Assembly (NCBI GenBank): GCA_030431185.1
Contig: JAUIJO010000010.1
Location: 1 to 23,700, forward strand
Length of the DNA stretch: 23,700 bases
Origin: Gammaproteobacteria bacterium
GTDB taxonomy: Bacteria; Pseudomonadota; Gammaproteobacteria; Xanthomonadales; Xanthomonadaceae
Direction of reading: 5' to 3'
In this document: positions 1 through 7,852 of the stretch, piece by piece
How positions within the stretch are numbered: position 1 is the first letter of the stretch
Layout of the letters: the number at the start of each line of letters is the position of its first letter
Position numbers and translations under genes: made by a program
The notes under the pieces: generated by a model
Databases searched by the model: none
Seen by the model: only the letters and a program-made list of their open reading frames with translations
Told to the model about the DNA's origin: nothing

Positions 1-616
1 CGGCAAGCCCGCGACCCTGGCGGGAGGGCCTTTCGGACCCCGCAGTCGCGTCCCGCTCGCGCAGGCCTTCGTTCCGCTCGAGGGCGATGGCACGCCGCTG
101 GTGGTCGTCGCCAATCACTTCAAGTCAAAGGGCTGCGGCCAGGCCGAGGGGCCGGACCGGGACAACGGCGCCGGTTGCTGGAACGAAGTGCGCAGCGAGT
201 CGGCGCGCCGACTGGTCGCGTGGCTGGACACCGATCCCACCCGTTCCGGCAGCGATCTTGCGCTCATCGTCGGCGATCTGAATGCCTACGCCGCGGAACA
301 GCCCCTCCATATCCTGGCGGCGGCCGACTGGCGCGACGCCTTCGCGGTGGCCGGGGTGATGGAGCCCTACAGCTACGTCTACCAGGGCGAGGCGGGCCGT
401 CTCGACCATGCCCTTGTCAGTCCCGCGCTCGCCCCGCGCCTGCGCGGTGCCGCCGAATGGCACAGCAACGCGGCCGAGCCCCGCGAAGCGGGCTACACCG
501 GCCCCCTGCGGGAGACCGGCCCCTGGCGCAGTTCCGACCACGATCCGCTGCTGCTGGGCTTCGACTGGACCCCCGGCGCCGGCGCCGACGGCACGGCGCC
601 ATCGACAGGGAATTAA
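1..616 (+). CDS. Extracellular endonuclease/exonuclease/phosphatase family nuclease (ExeM/NucH-like), C-terminal part
   Basis: The reading frame is open from base 2 and stops with TAA at 614-616, so only the last 204 or so residues are in the window and the start is off the left edge. The visible part is the C-terminal half of an endonuclease/exonuclease/phosphatase (DNase I-like) domain. It has a VVANHFKSKGC strand, a DRDNGAGCWN segment typical of ExeM/NucH secreted nucleases, the metal-binding motif IVGDLNAYA, and the closing SSDHDPLLLGFD with the catalytic Asp-His pair. Members of this family are secreted or periplasmic nucleases that degrade DNA for nutrient scavenging or biofilm turnover. 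The end is 22 bases before the next gene on the same strand, which seems to have its own promoter. Family assignment is firm; substrate and export cannot be judged without the N-terminus. Confidence 0.85.
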   Translation, partial: GKPATLAGGPFGPRSRVPLAQAFVPLEGDGTPLVVVANHFKSKGCGQAEGPDRDNGAGCWNEVRSESARRLVAWLDTDPTRSGSDLALIVGDLNAYAAEQPLHILAAADWRDAFAVAGVMEPYSYVYQGEAGRLDHALVSPALAPRLRGAAEWHSNAAEPREAGYTGPLRETGPWRSSDHDPLLLGFDWTPGAGADGTAPSTGN

Positions 617-626
617 CGCGGCCCCG

Positions 627-632
627 TATCAT
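627..632 (+). promoter_or_regulatory. Probable -10 box TATCAT for the alpha/beta hydrolase gene
   Basis: TATCAT lies exactly 6 bases before the ATG at 639, so transcription would begin at or next to the start codon. There is no Shine-Dalgarno sequence between them. The same arrangement is seen before queF, hemB and the halogenase-like gene. No clear -35 box is visible. This is inference from position and sequence only. Confidence 0.45.
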
Positions 633-638
633 GGCCGG

Positions 639-1346
639 ATGACCAAGCCCCGACTCCCGACGCCCCCGACCTTCCCGACGGACGCTTCCGCCACGGTGCG
701 CCTGCCCGGGCCCGCCGGCGAGATCGAACTGATCGCGGAACCCGCCGAGGCCAATCCGCGCCGCGCCACCGCCGTGGTCTGCCATCCGCTGCCCACCGAG
801 GGCGGCACCATGCACAACAAGGTGGTGACGATGGCCGCCCGCGCACTGCGCGAGTCGGGCATCGCCACGGTCCGTTTCAATACGCGGGGCACCGGCGCTT
901 CGGAAGGCCAGTTCGACGAAGGCCGCGGCGAGCGCGAGGACCTGCGCGCGGTGGTCGACTGGGTCCGCCAGCAGCGTCCGGCGCACAGCCTGTGGCTGGC
1001 CGGTTTCAGTTTCGGCGCCTATGTCTCCCTCTCGATGGCCGCGGAGCTGGAGCCGGGCATGCTGATCTCGATCGCGCCCCCGGCGGGGCGCAGCTGGGAC
1101 TTCGATGAGATCACCCCGCCCGATTGCCCCTGGCTGGTGATCCAGGGCGATGCCGACGAGGTGGTCGACCCCGAAGCCGTCTACGCCTGGCTGGACGGCC
1201 TCGAAGGCCTGCGCAACCCGCCCGAGCTCGTGCGCATGCCCGATACCAGCCACTTCTTCCACCGTCGCCTGATGGACCTGCGTGGCGCGATCAAGAACGG
1301 CATCCGTCCCTACCTGCCCGCCGAGATCGCACCGCCCAATGGTTGA
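639..1346 (+). CDS. Alpha/beta hydrolase, COG2945 family
   Basis: A 235-residue cytosolic alpha/beta hydrolase of the small COG2945 group, which lacks a signal peptide. The nucleophile elbow is GFSFGAY with Ser124. The acid is in GDADEVVDP (Asp173, or possibly Asp177) and the histidine in DTSHFFH (His205). The N-terminal VVCHPLPTEGGTMHNKVV and FNTRGTGASEG stretches are typical of the family. The natural substrate is not known for this family; it is annotated only as hydrolase. The open frame extends upstream to 408, but that part runs inside the nuclease gene. The ATG at 639 gives the family length and follows a -10-like TATCAT. The last bases overlap the proposed start of zapE, so the two are probably co-transcribed. 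Confidence 0.85.
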   Translation: MTKPRLPTPPTFPTDASATVRLPGPAGEIELIAEPAEANPRRATAVVCHPLPTEGGTMHNKVVTMAARALRESGIATVRFNTRGTGASEGQFDEGRGEREDLRAVVDWVRQQRPAHSLWLAGFSFGAYVSLSMAAELEPGMLISIAPPAGRSWDFDEITPPDCPWLVIQGDADEVVDPEAVYAWLDGLEGLRNPPELVRMPDTSHFFHRRLMDLRGAIKNGIRPYLPAEIAPPNG

Positions 1347-2452
1347 GCAGACGATGCCCGACGCGACGGCCGCCCTGACGCCGTCGCGTCGCTACGCCGA
1401 GGGCGTGTCCCGCGGCGAGTGGAACGACGATCCCGCCCAGCGCCGCGTGCTGGTCGAGCTCGACCGCCTCCATGCCGCCCTCGTGGCGCCGCCCCGGCAG
1501 GGCTGGCTGGATGCCCTGCGCGGCAAGTCCCCCGCGGCCCCGGCCGGGCTTTACCTGTGGGGGGGCGTCGGCCGCGGCAAGACCTTCCTGATCGATCTGT
1601 TCTTCGACGGCCTGCCGATCCCCGGGAAGCGGCGCACCCACTTCCACCGTTTCATGCGCGAGATCCACGCCCGGCTGCGCGATCACAAGGGCGAATCCGA
1701 TCCGCTCCGGACCATCGCCAGGCAGTGGCGCCGCGACCTGCGCGTCCTGGTGCTGGATGAGTTCTTCGTCAACGACATCGGCGATGCGATGCTGCTCGGG
1801 CGCCTGCTCGAGCGCCTCTTCGCCGAGGGCGTGGCCCTGGTGACGACGTCCAACATCGAGCCCGCCGGGCTGTTCAAGGACGGCCTGCAGCGCGAGCGCT
1901 TCCTGCCGGCGATCGCGCAGATCGAGGCGCACTGCCACGTGCTGCACATGGACAGCGCCACCGACTATCGCCTGCGCGCGCTGACGCAGTCGCCGGTCTA
2001 CCGCAGTCCGCTCGACGCGCAGTCCGACGCGTGGCTGGCCGGCCGCTGGGAGTCGCTCACCGCGGCCTGCCCGCACGATGAGGCGCGGCTGGTGGTGGAC
2101 GGTCGCGAGATCCCGGTGCGCGGCCTGGCCGAAGGCCATGCCTGGTTCGATTTCGCCGCCCTGTGCGAAGGCCCGCGCGCCGCCGGCGACTACATCGAGA
2201 TCGCCACCGAGCACCACACCGTGCTGGTGGGCGGCATCCCCGTGTTCGATGGCGGCAACGACGATCCCGCGCGCCGCTTCGCACCTGGTCGACGAGCTGT
2301 ACGACCGCCACGTCAACCTGGTCTGCACCGCCGCCGCCGACCCGGTGTCGCTCTACCGGGGACGCAAGCTCGCCCAGGCCTTCGAGCGCACCACCTCGCG
2401 CCTGATCGAGATGCAGAGCGCGGACTACCTGGCGCTCGCGCACCGGGGCTGA
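1339..2452 (+). pseudogene. zapE: Cell division protein ZapE (AFG1-like ATPase), frameshifted near base 2281
   Basis: The product is a P-loop ATPase of the ZapE/AFG1 family, which acts at the division ring in proteobacteria. Walker A is GGVGRGKT (residues 75-82) and Walker B is LVLDE (137-141), followed by the family's TSNIEP segment. The protein reads in one frame up to PARRF (Phe314, codon 2278-2280). The family's C-terminal part (HLVDELYDRHVNLV ... SRLIEMQSADYL) then continues in the next frame from 2282 to the TGA at 2450-2452. The alignment expects one residue between Phe and His, so two bases are missing, most simply GC from a GCGC run. Uninterrupted, the first frame would run to 2691 as nonsense, into the opposite-strand peptidase gene. 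This is either a real lesion or a sequencing/assembly error. The start at 1339 overlaps the hydrolase stop; ATG 1354 is an alternative. Confidence 0.85.
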
Positions 2453-2473
2453 GCACGGCGGCGCGCCCCGCCT

Positions 2474-4375
2474 TCAGCCCCCTGCCTGCAGGTAGCGCCC
2501 CAGGAACGCCAGTACCCGCTGGTAGTACTCGCGCCGGGAATCCTCGGCATGGAAACCATGCGCCTCGTTGTGCGGCAGGTAGGTCTCGTAGGGCACCCCT
2601 GCCTTGTCGAGCGCGGCGCGCATCTCGCGCAGGTGCTGCGGCGAGACGCGGCGATCGCGACCGCCCTGGACCAGCAATACGCCGGCCTTGATGCGGGCGG
2701 CGTGCCGGGTCGGCGAGCGCTCGAGCAGGACCTTCTGGTCGGTTCCCAGCACGCGCTCCAGGTAGGCTTCGCCCCAGTCGGACTGCTGGATGTCGCCCCA
2801 CTTGAACATCGTCTGCAGGTCGTAGGGGCCGGCCATCCCGATCACGCAGCGGTAAAGGTCCGGCTCGCGGACCGCGCCCAGGAGTGCGGCATAGGCCCCG
2901 TAGCTCGCGCCCCAGGCGCAGATGCGGCCGCCATCGACACCGGGCTGCGTGGCTGCCCAACGCGTCGCCTCGGTGAGGTCGTCCTGCATGCGCCCGCCCC
3001 ACTCGCCGTAGCCGCTTTCGACGTAGGCGCGCCCGCGCCCGGCCGAGCCGCGGAAATTCACCCGCAGCACGGCGTAGCCGGCGGCGGCGAGGATCTGGGT
3101 CTCCTCGTCGAAGCTCCAGCCGTCGCGCACCCAGTAGGGGCCGCCGTGCGGCAGCACCACCAGCGGCGCGGGCCTGCCGCCGGCCTGGCGGGGCAGCGTC
3201 AGGTACCCCGACAGCGGCGTGCCATCGCCCGCGTGGATCTCGAAGGGCGTGGCGGTGCTGAGCGATGAAGCCTCGAGCCAGGGGCGACTGCGGGCCAGCA
3301 GCTTGAGGTCGCCGCTGCGCGTGTCGAGCAGGTAATAGCGGCCCGGCTCGACGTCGCTGGTCACCGTCACCACCGCGCGGCTGCCGTCGCGGCTGGCGCT
3401 GGTCACGCGGGCGAACTCGCCCGGGAACGCCCCGGCCAGCTCCCGCGAGAGCGCCACGTGCGGGTGGTCGTCGTCGAAGTACGCCACCCGCGGCGCGGCG
3501 GTGCCGTACGCGGCGCCGATCGGCTCGCTGCCATCGAAGGAGCGGACCAGCGACAGCGGGTCCGCGACGGGATCGCTGGCGACCACCTGGCGTTCGCCGG
3601 TGGCCAGGTCCAGCCGTTCGATCACGTCGGGCCCCTGCGTGCGCTCGGACCACAGGAAGGCGGACGCTCCGTCGTAGGCGATGCCTGCCGGGCGTACCTC
3701 CACGCCCGAGGCGGCCTCGTCGTTGATCACCACCCAGGCACCGTCCCGGTACTGGTACAGGCGTTGCAGGTCGTCGTCGTCGTAGGTCCAGCTGAAGACG
3801 GGCGCGCCCTTGCGATCGGTCATGAAGCGCGCGTCCAGCGCCGGCCCGTCCACGATCGGCTCGTCCTGGCCGGTGCCGTCGCTGCGAACGCGTTCCAGGC
3901 GCGTCTCGCAGCCGGCGATGCGCGACTTCGCGCATGTCGAGATCATCACATGCGCGGGGTCGGCCGGCAGCGGATTGACGATCGCGCCGTAGAAGTGGCG
4001 GCGATTTCCGCCGTCGATGTCCACCGCGTACAGCGAGCGGCCGCTGAAGGGCTGGGCGAAGCCGGACAGTCGCTTCGACCACTCGGCCAGCAGGCGCCGG
4101 TCGCCCACCCAGATGGCATCGTCGATGAAGCCGTCCTGGCCGGGATTGACGTTGGCCGTGACCGCCATGTCCGAGAGGCGGATGATGGCCAGCGCCGTGC
4201 GATCGTCCAGCGGTACCGTCGACGCGATGTGGTCCCCGGCCGGGGACAGCAGCATCAGCCCGTACTGGGGCTTGCGCAGGAAGTCGTCCAGGCCCGGCGG
4301 CGAGGCGGCACGCGCGGCCGCCATCGCCAGCAGGCCCGCGATGGCCAGCAATGTCGCGGTGATGTGTCGAGTCAC
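2474..4375 (-). CDS. Secreted S9 family prolyl oligopeptidase-type serine peptidase
   Basis: A 633-residue exported peptidase starting at GTG 4375, preceded by an AAGGGGGC ribosome site. A signal peptide covers about residues 1-24 (TATLLAIAGLLAMAAARA). The middle is a beta-propeller-like region of about 350 residues. The C-terminal alpha/beta hydrolase domain carries the catalytic triad: Ser491 in GASYGAY, Asp574 in GGRDRRVS and His606 in NEAHGF. The spacing matches S9C-type dipeptidyl/acylaminoacyl peptidases. It probably trims oligopeptides in the periplasm; the exact specificity cannot be read from sequence. The open frame continues upstream to 4969, but that extension is the shadow of the DUF1330 gene. 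Its 3' end faces zapE with 21 bases between them and no obvious terminator. A TAGGCT at 4404-4409 is a possible -10 box. Confidence 0.88.
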   Translation of the reverse strand: MTRHITATLLAIAGLLAMAAARAASPPGLDDFLRKPQYGLMLLSPAGDHIASTVPLDDRTALAIIRLSDMAVTANVNPGQDGFIDDAIWVGDRRLLAEWSKRLSGFAQPFSGRSLYAVDIDGGNRRHFYGAIVNPLPADPAHVMISTCAKSRIAGCETRLERVRSDGTGQDEPIVDGPALDARFMTDRKGAPVFSWTYDDDDLQRLYQYRDGAWVVINDEAASGVEVRPAGIAYDGASAFLWSERTQGPDVIERLDLATGERQVVASDPVADPLSLVRSFDGSEPIGAAYGTAAPRVAYFDDDHPHVALSRELAGAFPGEFARVTSASRDGSRAVVTVTSDVEPGRYYLLDTRSGDLKLLARSRPWLEASSLSTATPFEIHAGDGTPLSGYLTLPRQAGGRPAPLVVLPHGGPYWVRDGWSFDEETQILAAAGYAVLRVNFRGSAGRGRAYVESGYGEWGGRMQDDLTEATRWAATQPGVDGGRICAWGASYGAYAALLGAVREPDLYRCVIGMAGPYDLQTMFKWGDIQQSDWGEAYLERVLGTDQKVLLERSPTRHAARIKAGVLLVQGGRDRRVSPQHLREMRAALDKAGVPYETYLPHNEAHGFHAEDSRREYYQRVLAFLGRYLQAGG

Positions 4376-4533
4376 GCCCCGGCGCCCCCTTGTCGTTGCC
4401 CCGAGCCTAAACGCTCGCGGCACCGCCGTGCCAGCCCGGTGGCGGCACGGGAGCCGTTGGCCCGACGCCGCGGCGCAGGCGCGCGTCGCCGATACGCAGG
4501 ACGGAAGTTCCACGGCGCGTCCCGGCGAAGCGC

Positions 4534-4539
4534 TAGATT
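4534..4539 (+). promoter_or_regulatory. Possible -10 box (CGC)TAGATT for the DUF1330 gene
   Basis: TAGATT preceded by CGC, 37 bases before the ATG at 4577. The CGCTA context recurs before the M20 peptidase gene, queF and the second gene of the pigment operon. No -35 box is recognisable. Confidence 0.3.
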
Positions 4540-4576
4540 GGCCCGCGTCATTCCGATGCCCTGGGGGGTATGCATC

Positions 4577-4981
4577 ATGCGCGTCTTCAATGGCCGGGTC
4601 CCCGACGCGGACCAGCTGGAAAAGCTGGGCGCACACGGCGGCGCCTTCGACCTGGTGAACCTGTTGCGCTTCCGCGAACAGGCCGCGTACGCGAACGGTC
4701 GCGACGCGCAGCTGAGCGGGCGCGATGCCTATGCCCGGTACTCGGGCCCGATGCTGGAGCTGCTCGCCCTGCATGGCGCCCAGGTCGTCTACTACGGCGA
4801 GGTGGCCGGCCTGGTCATCGGCCAGGTGGAAGGCCTGTGGGACACGATGGTCATCGTGCGCTATCCCTCGCGCCAGGCCTTCCTGGAGATGATCGACTCG
4901 CCCCGGTTCAAGGCCCTCGCGCTGCACCGCGACGCCGGCCTCGACGGCCAGTTGAACATCGAGCTGCACCCGCGTCGCTGA
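4577..4981 (+). CDS. DUF1330 domain-containing protein
   Basis: A 134-residue cytosolic protein with a single ferredoxin-like alpha/beta barrel domain of the DUF1330/EthD-like group. It shows the family's FDLVNLLRFRE strand, the SGRDAYARYSGPMLELLALHG helix region, and the closing WDTMVIVRYPSRQAFLEMIDSPRFKAL block. The molecular function of the family is not established; such small dimeric proteins are thought to bind small aromatic or lipid-like ligands. The chosen ATG follows a GGGGGG ribosome site by about 8 bases; an in-frame ATG at 4556 would add seven residues. It stands alone between the divergent S9 peptidase gene and the M20 gene downstream. Confidence 0.78.
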   Translation: MRVFNGRVPDADQLEKLGAHGGAFDLVNLLRFREQAAYANGRDAQLSGRDAYARYSGPMLELLALHGAQVVYYGEVAGLVIGQVEGLWDTMVIVRYPSRQAFLEMIDSPRFKALALHRDAGLDGQLNIELHPRR

Positions 4982-5060
4982 GGTCGGCGTTCGCGCCGGA
5001 GCCCGCGCCCGCGTCGTCGGGCCCGGCGTCCCCCCGGATGCAGGGCGGGGTGATCCCCGC

Positions 5061-5066
5061 TAGGAT
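5061..5066 (+). promoter_or_regulatory. Possible -10 box (CGC)TAGGAT for the M20 amidohydrolase gene
   Basis: CGCTAGGAT lies 26 bases before the ATG at 5093. A start site about seven bases further on would leave a leader of some 20 bases containing the GGAG ribosome site at 5082-5085. The box resembles the one before queF. Confidence 0.4.
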
Positions 5067-5092
5067 CGATGCGTCCTGAACCGGAGCCTGCC

Positions 5093-6418
5093 ATGCGCGC
5101 CACACCCGTGATCCCGCTCGTCCTGTCCCTCGCCGTCTCGCTCGCCCTGCCCGTGCATGCCCAGAGCGCCGGGGAGCGGCCCGAGGTCGCGGCCGCGGCG
5201 AAGGCGGTCGATGCCAAGGTCGTGGCATGGCGACGCGACATCCACGCCCATCCCGAGCTGGGCAACCGCGAGACGCGCACCTCGAAGCTGGTCGCGGACC
5301 ACCTGCGCGCGCTGGGCCTGCAGCCGAAGACCGGCATCGCGACCACGGGCGTCACCGCGATCCTCAAGGGCGGCAAGCCGGGTCCGCGCATCGCCCTGCG
5401 CGCGGACATGGATGCCCTGCCGGTCACCGAGCGCTCCGGGCTGCCGTTCGCGTCGAAGGTGACCACCACCTTCAACGGGCAGGAGACCGGCGTGATGCAT
5501 GCCTGCGGCCACGACGCCCACACCAGCGTGCTGATGGGGGTGGCCGAGGCGCTGGTGGCGATGCGCGACGACTTGCCGGGCGAAGTGATGTTCGTGTTCC
5601 AGCCGGCGGAGGAAGGGCCGCCCGACGGCGAGGAAGGCGGCGCGGAGGAGATGCTCGCGCAGGGTATCTTCAACGACTTCAAGCCCGACGCCGTGTTCGG
5701 CATGCACGTCTTCAGCACGCTCAACGCCGGCCAGATCGGCGTCCACGCCGGGCCCACCATGGCCGCGTCGGACCGTTTCAACATCGTCGTCAAGGGTCGC
5801 CAGACCCACGGCTCCGCGCCCTGGGGCGGCATCGACCCGGTGGTCACCGCCGCCGACATCATCGGCAGCGCGCAGACCATCGTCAGCCGCCGCCAGAACA
5901 TCGCCAAGCAGCCGGTGGTGGTCAGTTTCGGCGCCATCCACGGCGGCATCCGCTACAACATCATCCCCGACGAAGTGGAGATGATCGGCACCATCCGCAC
6001 CTTCGACGAGGGCATGCGGCAGGAGGTCTTCCGCGACCTGGCGACCATCGCCGAGAAGGTCGCGGAGGCCCATGGCGCCACGGCCATCGCCCAGGTGCCC
6101 GACACCAAGGGCAACCCGGTGACGGTCAACGATCCCGACCTGACCGCGCGCATGCTGCCGAGCCTGGAGAAAGTGGTGGGCGCCGGCAACGTCGTCGACC
6201 CCGGCCTGACGATGGGGGCGGAGGACTTCTCGTTCTACGCGCAACAGGCGCCGGGCGTGTTCTTCTTCGTCGGCGCCACGCCGAAGGGGGAGGACCCGCG
6301 CACCGCGCCCAGCAACCATTCGCCGGAGTTCCACCTCGACGAGTCGGCGCTGGACGTCGGCGTGCGCGCGATGCTGCAGGTCGCCCTGGACTACCTCAAC
6401 GACCCGCCACGGGGCTGA
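5093..6418 (+). CDS. Secreted M20 family amidohydrolase (hippurate hydrolase / N-acyl amino acid hydrolase type)
   Basis: A 441-residue zinc peptidase-like amidohydrolase with a signal peptide (residues 1-23, ending PVHAQS), so it acts in the periplasm or outside. Metal-binding and catalytic motifs of the M20D group are intact: RRDIHAHPELG (47-57), ALRADMDALPVTE, MHACGHDAH with Cys138 and His140, AEEG with Glu173/Glu174, the dimerisation lid after GMHV, and GAEDFSFY at 375-382. Family members release free amino acids or carboxylates from N-acylated or aromatic-acylated amino acids. The substrate here is unknown. ATG 5093 is chosen over 5069 because a GGAG lies 7 bases before it and the signal peptide then begins properly. 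A strong hairpin follows the stop at 6432-6460. Confidence 0.88.
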   Translation: MRATPVIPLVLSLAVSLALPVHAQSAGERPEVAAAAKAVDAKVVAWRRDIHAHPELGNRETRTSKLVADHLRALGLQPKTGIATTGVTAILKGGKPGPRIALRADMDALPVTERSGLPFASKVTTTFNGQETGVMHACGHDAHTSVLMGVAEALVAMRDDLPGEVMFVFQPAEEGPPDGEEGGAEEMLAQGIFNDFKPDAVFGMHVFSTLNAGQIGVHAGPTMAASDRFNIVVKGRQTHGSAPWGGIDPVVTAADIIGSAQTIVSRRQNIAKQPVVVSFGAIHGGIRYNIIPDEVEMIGTIRTFDEGMRQEVFRDLATIAEKVAEAHGATAIAQVPDTKGNPVTVNDPDLTARMLPSLEKVVGAGNVVDPGLTMGAEDFSFYAQQAPGVFFFVGATPKGEDPRTAPSNHSPEFHLDESALDVGVRAMLQVALDYLNDPPRG

Positions 6419-6431
6419 ATCCCGGCGTACC

Positions 6432-6460
6432 GCGGGCCCGGCGCTCGGTCCCGGGCCCGC
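6432..6460. repeat. Perfect 10-bp inverted repeat between the M20 gene and queF
   Basis: GCGGGCCCGG (6432-6441) and CCGGGCCCGC (6451-6460) form a perfect 10-bp stem around a 9-base spacer. It begins 13 bases after the M20 stop codon and ends directly at the TAGAAT of queF. There is no T-run after it, so if it stops transcription it is not a classical intrinsic terminator. It also covers the -35 region of the proposed queF promoter, so it could be an operator. Confidence 0.6.
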
Positions 6461-6466
6461 TAGAAT
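6461..6466 (+). promoter_or_regulatory. Probable -10 box (CGC)TAGAAT for queF
   Basis: TAGAAT is followed by exactly 6 bases and then the ATG of queF at 6473. Transcription would start at or beside the start codon, giving a leaderless mRNA; the intervening GGGCGC is not a ribosome site. No good -35 match is seen, and the upstream region is occupied by the inverted repeat. Confidence 0.5.
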
Positions 6467-6472
6467 GGGCGC

Positions 6473-7297
6473 ATGGACCCTGTTTCGAACCCGGACGCCC
6501 TCCCGCTCGGCCGCCACGTCGACTACCCGCGGCACTACGACGCCGGCCTGCTGTTCCCGATCGCGCGCGCCCAGGGGCGCAGCGCGATCGGCGTGGACGG
6601 CGATGCACTGCCCTTCATCGGCGTGGATCGATGGCATGCATACGAGTTGAGCTGGCTCGACCGCCGGGGCAAACCCTGCATGGCGACCGCGACGTTCGAG
6701 GTGCCGGCCGACTCGCCTTGCCTGGTCGAGTCGAAGTCGCTCAAGCTCTACCTCAACTCCTTCAACGCCACTGCGTTCGACGACGCCGACGCCGTGCGCG
6801 AACGCATCGCCGCCGACCTGTCCCGGGTGGCCGGCGCGCCGGTCGGGGTCGCATTCGGCCTGCCGCCGCTGACCGCGCCGGGCGAGGGCGACAGCCTCGA
6901 TGCGATCGAGATCGATGTCGACAGCCACGGCCCTCCGGACGCGGCCCTGATCAGGACGGAAGGAGATGCGCGCGTCGAGGAGACGCTCTGCAGCAGCCTG
7001 CTGAAGTCCAACTGCCCGGTCACCGGCCAACCCGACTGGGCGACCGTCGTCATCGCCTATCGCGGGCCGCGCCTAGACCGCGGCGCCCTGCTGCGCTACC
7101 TGGTGTCCTTCCGCGACCACGCCGAGTTCCACGAGCAGTGCGTCGAACGGATCTTCACCGACCTGTCCGCGCGGGCCCGCCCGGACGCCCTGTCGGTCGA
7201 GGCCCGGTACACCCGTCGCGGCGGCCTGGACATCAACCCCTGGCGGGCGACGCCCGGACACGCACGCCCGACTGCGACGCGCGACACACGCCAGTAG
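6473..7297 (+). CDS. queF: NADPH-dependent 7-cyano-7-deazaguanine reductase QueF
   Basis: A 274-residue QueF of the long, two-domain (E. coli-like) type, which reduces preQ0 to preQ1 in the queuosine tRNA-modification pathway in the cytosol. The NADPH/substrate motif ESKSLKLYLNSF is present in the N-terminal half. The catalytic Cys181 (SNCPVTGQPDW), which forms the thioimide with the nitrile, is followed seven residues later by Asp188, as in E. coli QueF. The C-terminal TRRGGLDINPWR is also a family signature. The length is close to the E. coli enzyme. The ATG is set by the match to the family N-terminus (NPDALPLGR). The gene stands alone, without other que genes nearby. It appears leaderless, which would make its translation independent of a Shine-Dalgarno sequence. 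Confidence 0.95.
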   Translation: MDPVSNPDALPLGRHVDYPRHYDAGLLFPIARAQGRSAIGVDGDALPFIGVDRWHAYELSWLDRRGKPCMATATFEVPADSPCLVESKSLKLYLNSFNATAFDDADAVRERIAADLSRVAGAPVGVAFGLPPLTAPGEGDSLDAIEIDVDSHGPPDAALIRTEGDARVEETLCSSLLKSNCPVTGQPDWATVVIAYRGPRLDRGALLRYLVSFRDHAEFHEQCVERIFTDLSARARPDALSVEARYTRRGGLDINPWRATPGHARPTATRDTRQ

Positions 7298-7417
7298 CGC
7301 GCTGCGTTCAGGTTCGCGCCGACTTCAGCGGCGACTTTTACACCGGCGCGATATTTCCTTAACAGGTGCCATGCGACCTTGGGTCACACGAACCCCGTAC
7401 GCCGAGGATGGACCTGC

Positions 7418-7738
7418 ATGAGCACCGACAAGAAGCCCGATTTCTCCAACGTGCGGAGCTCGGTCCAAAGCACCGAGGAGATCATCGGGAGCCCGGACTT
7501 CAGCAACGTCCAGTCCTCCGTGAAGTCCACGGAAGAGATCATCGAGCCCGATCCGGTCGAACAGGCCTATACGGTGGAGAAGGGCGACACCCTGTCGGCG
7601 ATCGCCCAGCACTTCTATGGCAAGGCCAGTCGCTGGCACGCCATCTTCGAGGCCAACCGCGACCAGCTCGACGATCCCGACCGCATCCAGCCGGGACAGG
7701 TGTTGAGGATCCCCGTGATCCGGGCCGACGCGGATTGA
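7418..7738 (+). CDS. Small LysM domain protein with N-terminal 19-residue tandem repeat
   Basis: A 106-residue protein with no signal peptide. Residues 7-44 hold two tandem copies of a 19-residue unit (PDFSNVxSSVxSTEEIIxx, 15 of 19 identical). Residues 51-99 form a LysM fold (YTVEKGDTLSAIAQHFYGKA ... RIQPGQVLRIP) very like the C-terminal domain of E. coli Kbp/YgaU, but the BON domain of Kbp is absent. LysM domains bind N-acetylglucosamine-containing glycans or, in Kbp, take part in potassium sensing; which applies here is unknown. A GAGGATGG ribosome site precedes the ATG; a start at 7379 is possible but less likely. The 120 bases upstream are relatively AT-rich for this genome (TTTACA at 7337 and TTAACA at 7359, a weak promoter candidate). 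Confidence 0.75.
   Translation: MSTDKKPDFSNVRSSVQSTEEIIGSPDFSNVQSSVKSTEEIIEPDPVEQAYTVEKGDTLSAIAQHFYGKASRWHAIFEANRDQLDDPDRIQPGQVLRIPVIRADAD
7436..7549 (+). repeat. Two-copy 57-bp coding repeat (19-residue unit)
   Basis: Copies at 7436-7492 and 7493-7549 encode nearly the same peptide, but the DNA has diverged at many silent positions. Three serines switch between TCC and AGC codons between the copies (residues 10/29, 14/33, 18/37). This points to an old duplication held together by selection on the peptide, not a recent slippage. Confidence 0.8.
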
Positions 7739-7805
7739 CCCGTTCACCCACGCGACGAGGCCCCCCGACGAGGATGGCCCTACCGCCTGCATGATGCCCA
7801 TCGAA

Positions 7806-7822
7806 CGGGATGTCCCATCCCG
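7806..7822. repeat. Short inverted repeat upstream of the lipoprotein gene
   Basis: CGGGAT (7806-7811) and ATCCCG (7817-7822) form a 6-bp stem with a 5-base loop, 31 bases before the ATG at 7853 and before the AAGGAGAA ribosome site. It could be a leader hairpin or an operator. The 114 bases between the LysM and lipoprotein genes hold nothing else clear. Confidence 0.35.
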
Positions 7823-7852
7823 GACACCCGATCCAAATCCAAGGAGAACTGC

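Noticed and set aside
2313..4082. Long (589-codon) minus-strand open frame in another frame of the S9 peptidase
   Set aside because: Shadow in GC-rich DNA: Arg/Gly/Ala-rich with no motifs, and it lies inside the intact peptidase with catalytic triad.
3458..4576. Upstream extension of the DUF1330 frame to 507 codons
   Set aside because: The added part is antisense to the peptidase gene and its promoter, and the ribosome site at 4563-4568 fixes the start at 4577.
5060..7362. Very long open frames of 656 (minus) and 711 (plus) codons across the M20 and queF genes
   Set aside because: They cross the stops and promoter of two well-recognised genes, are rich in Arg/His/Pro/Gly, and carry no domain.
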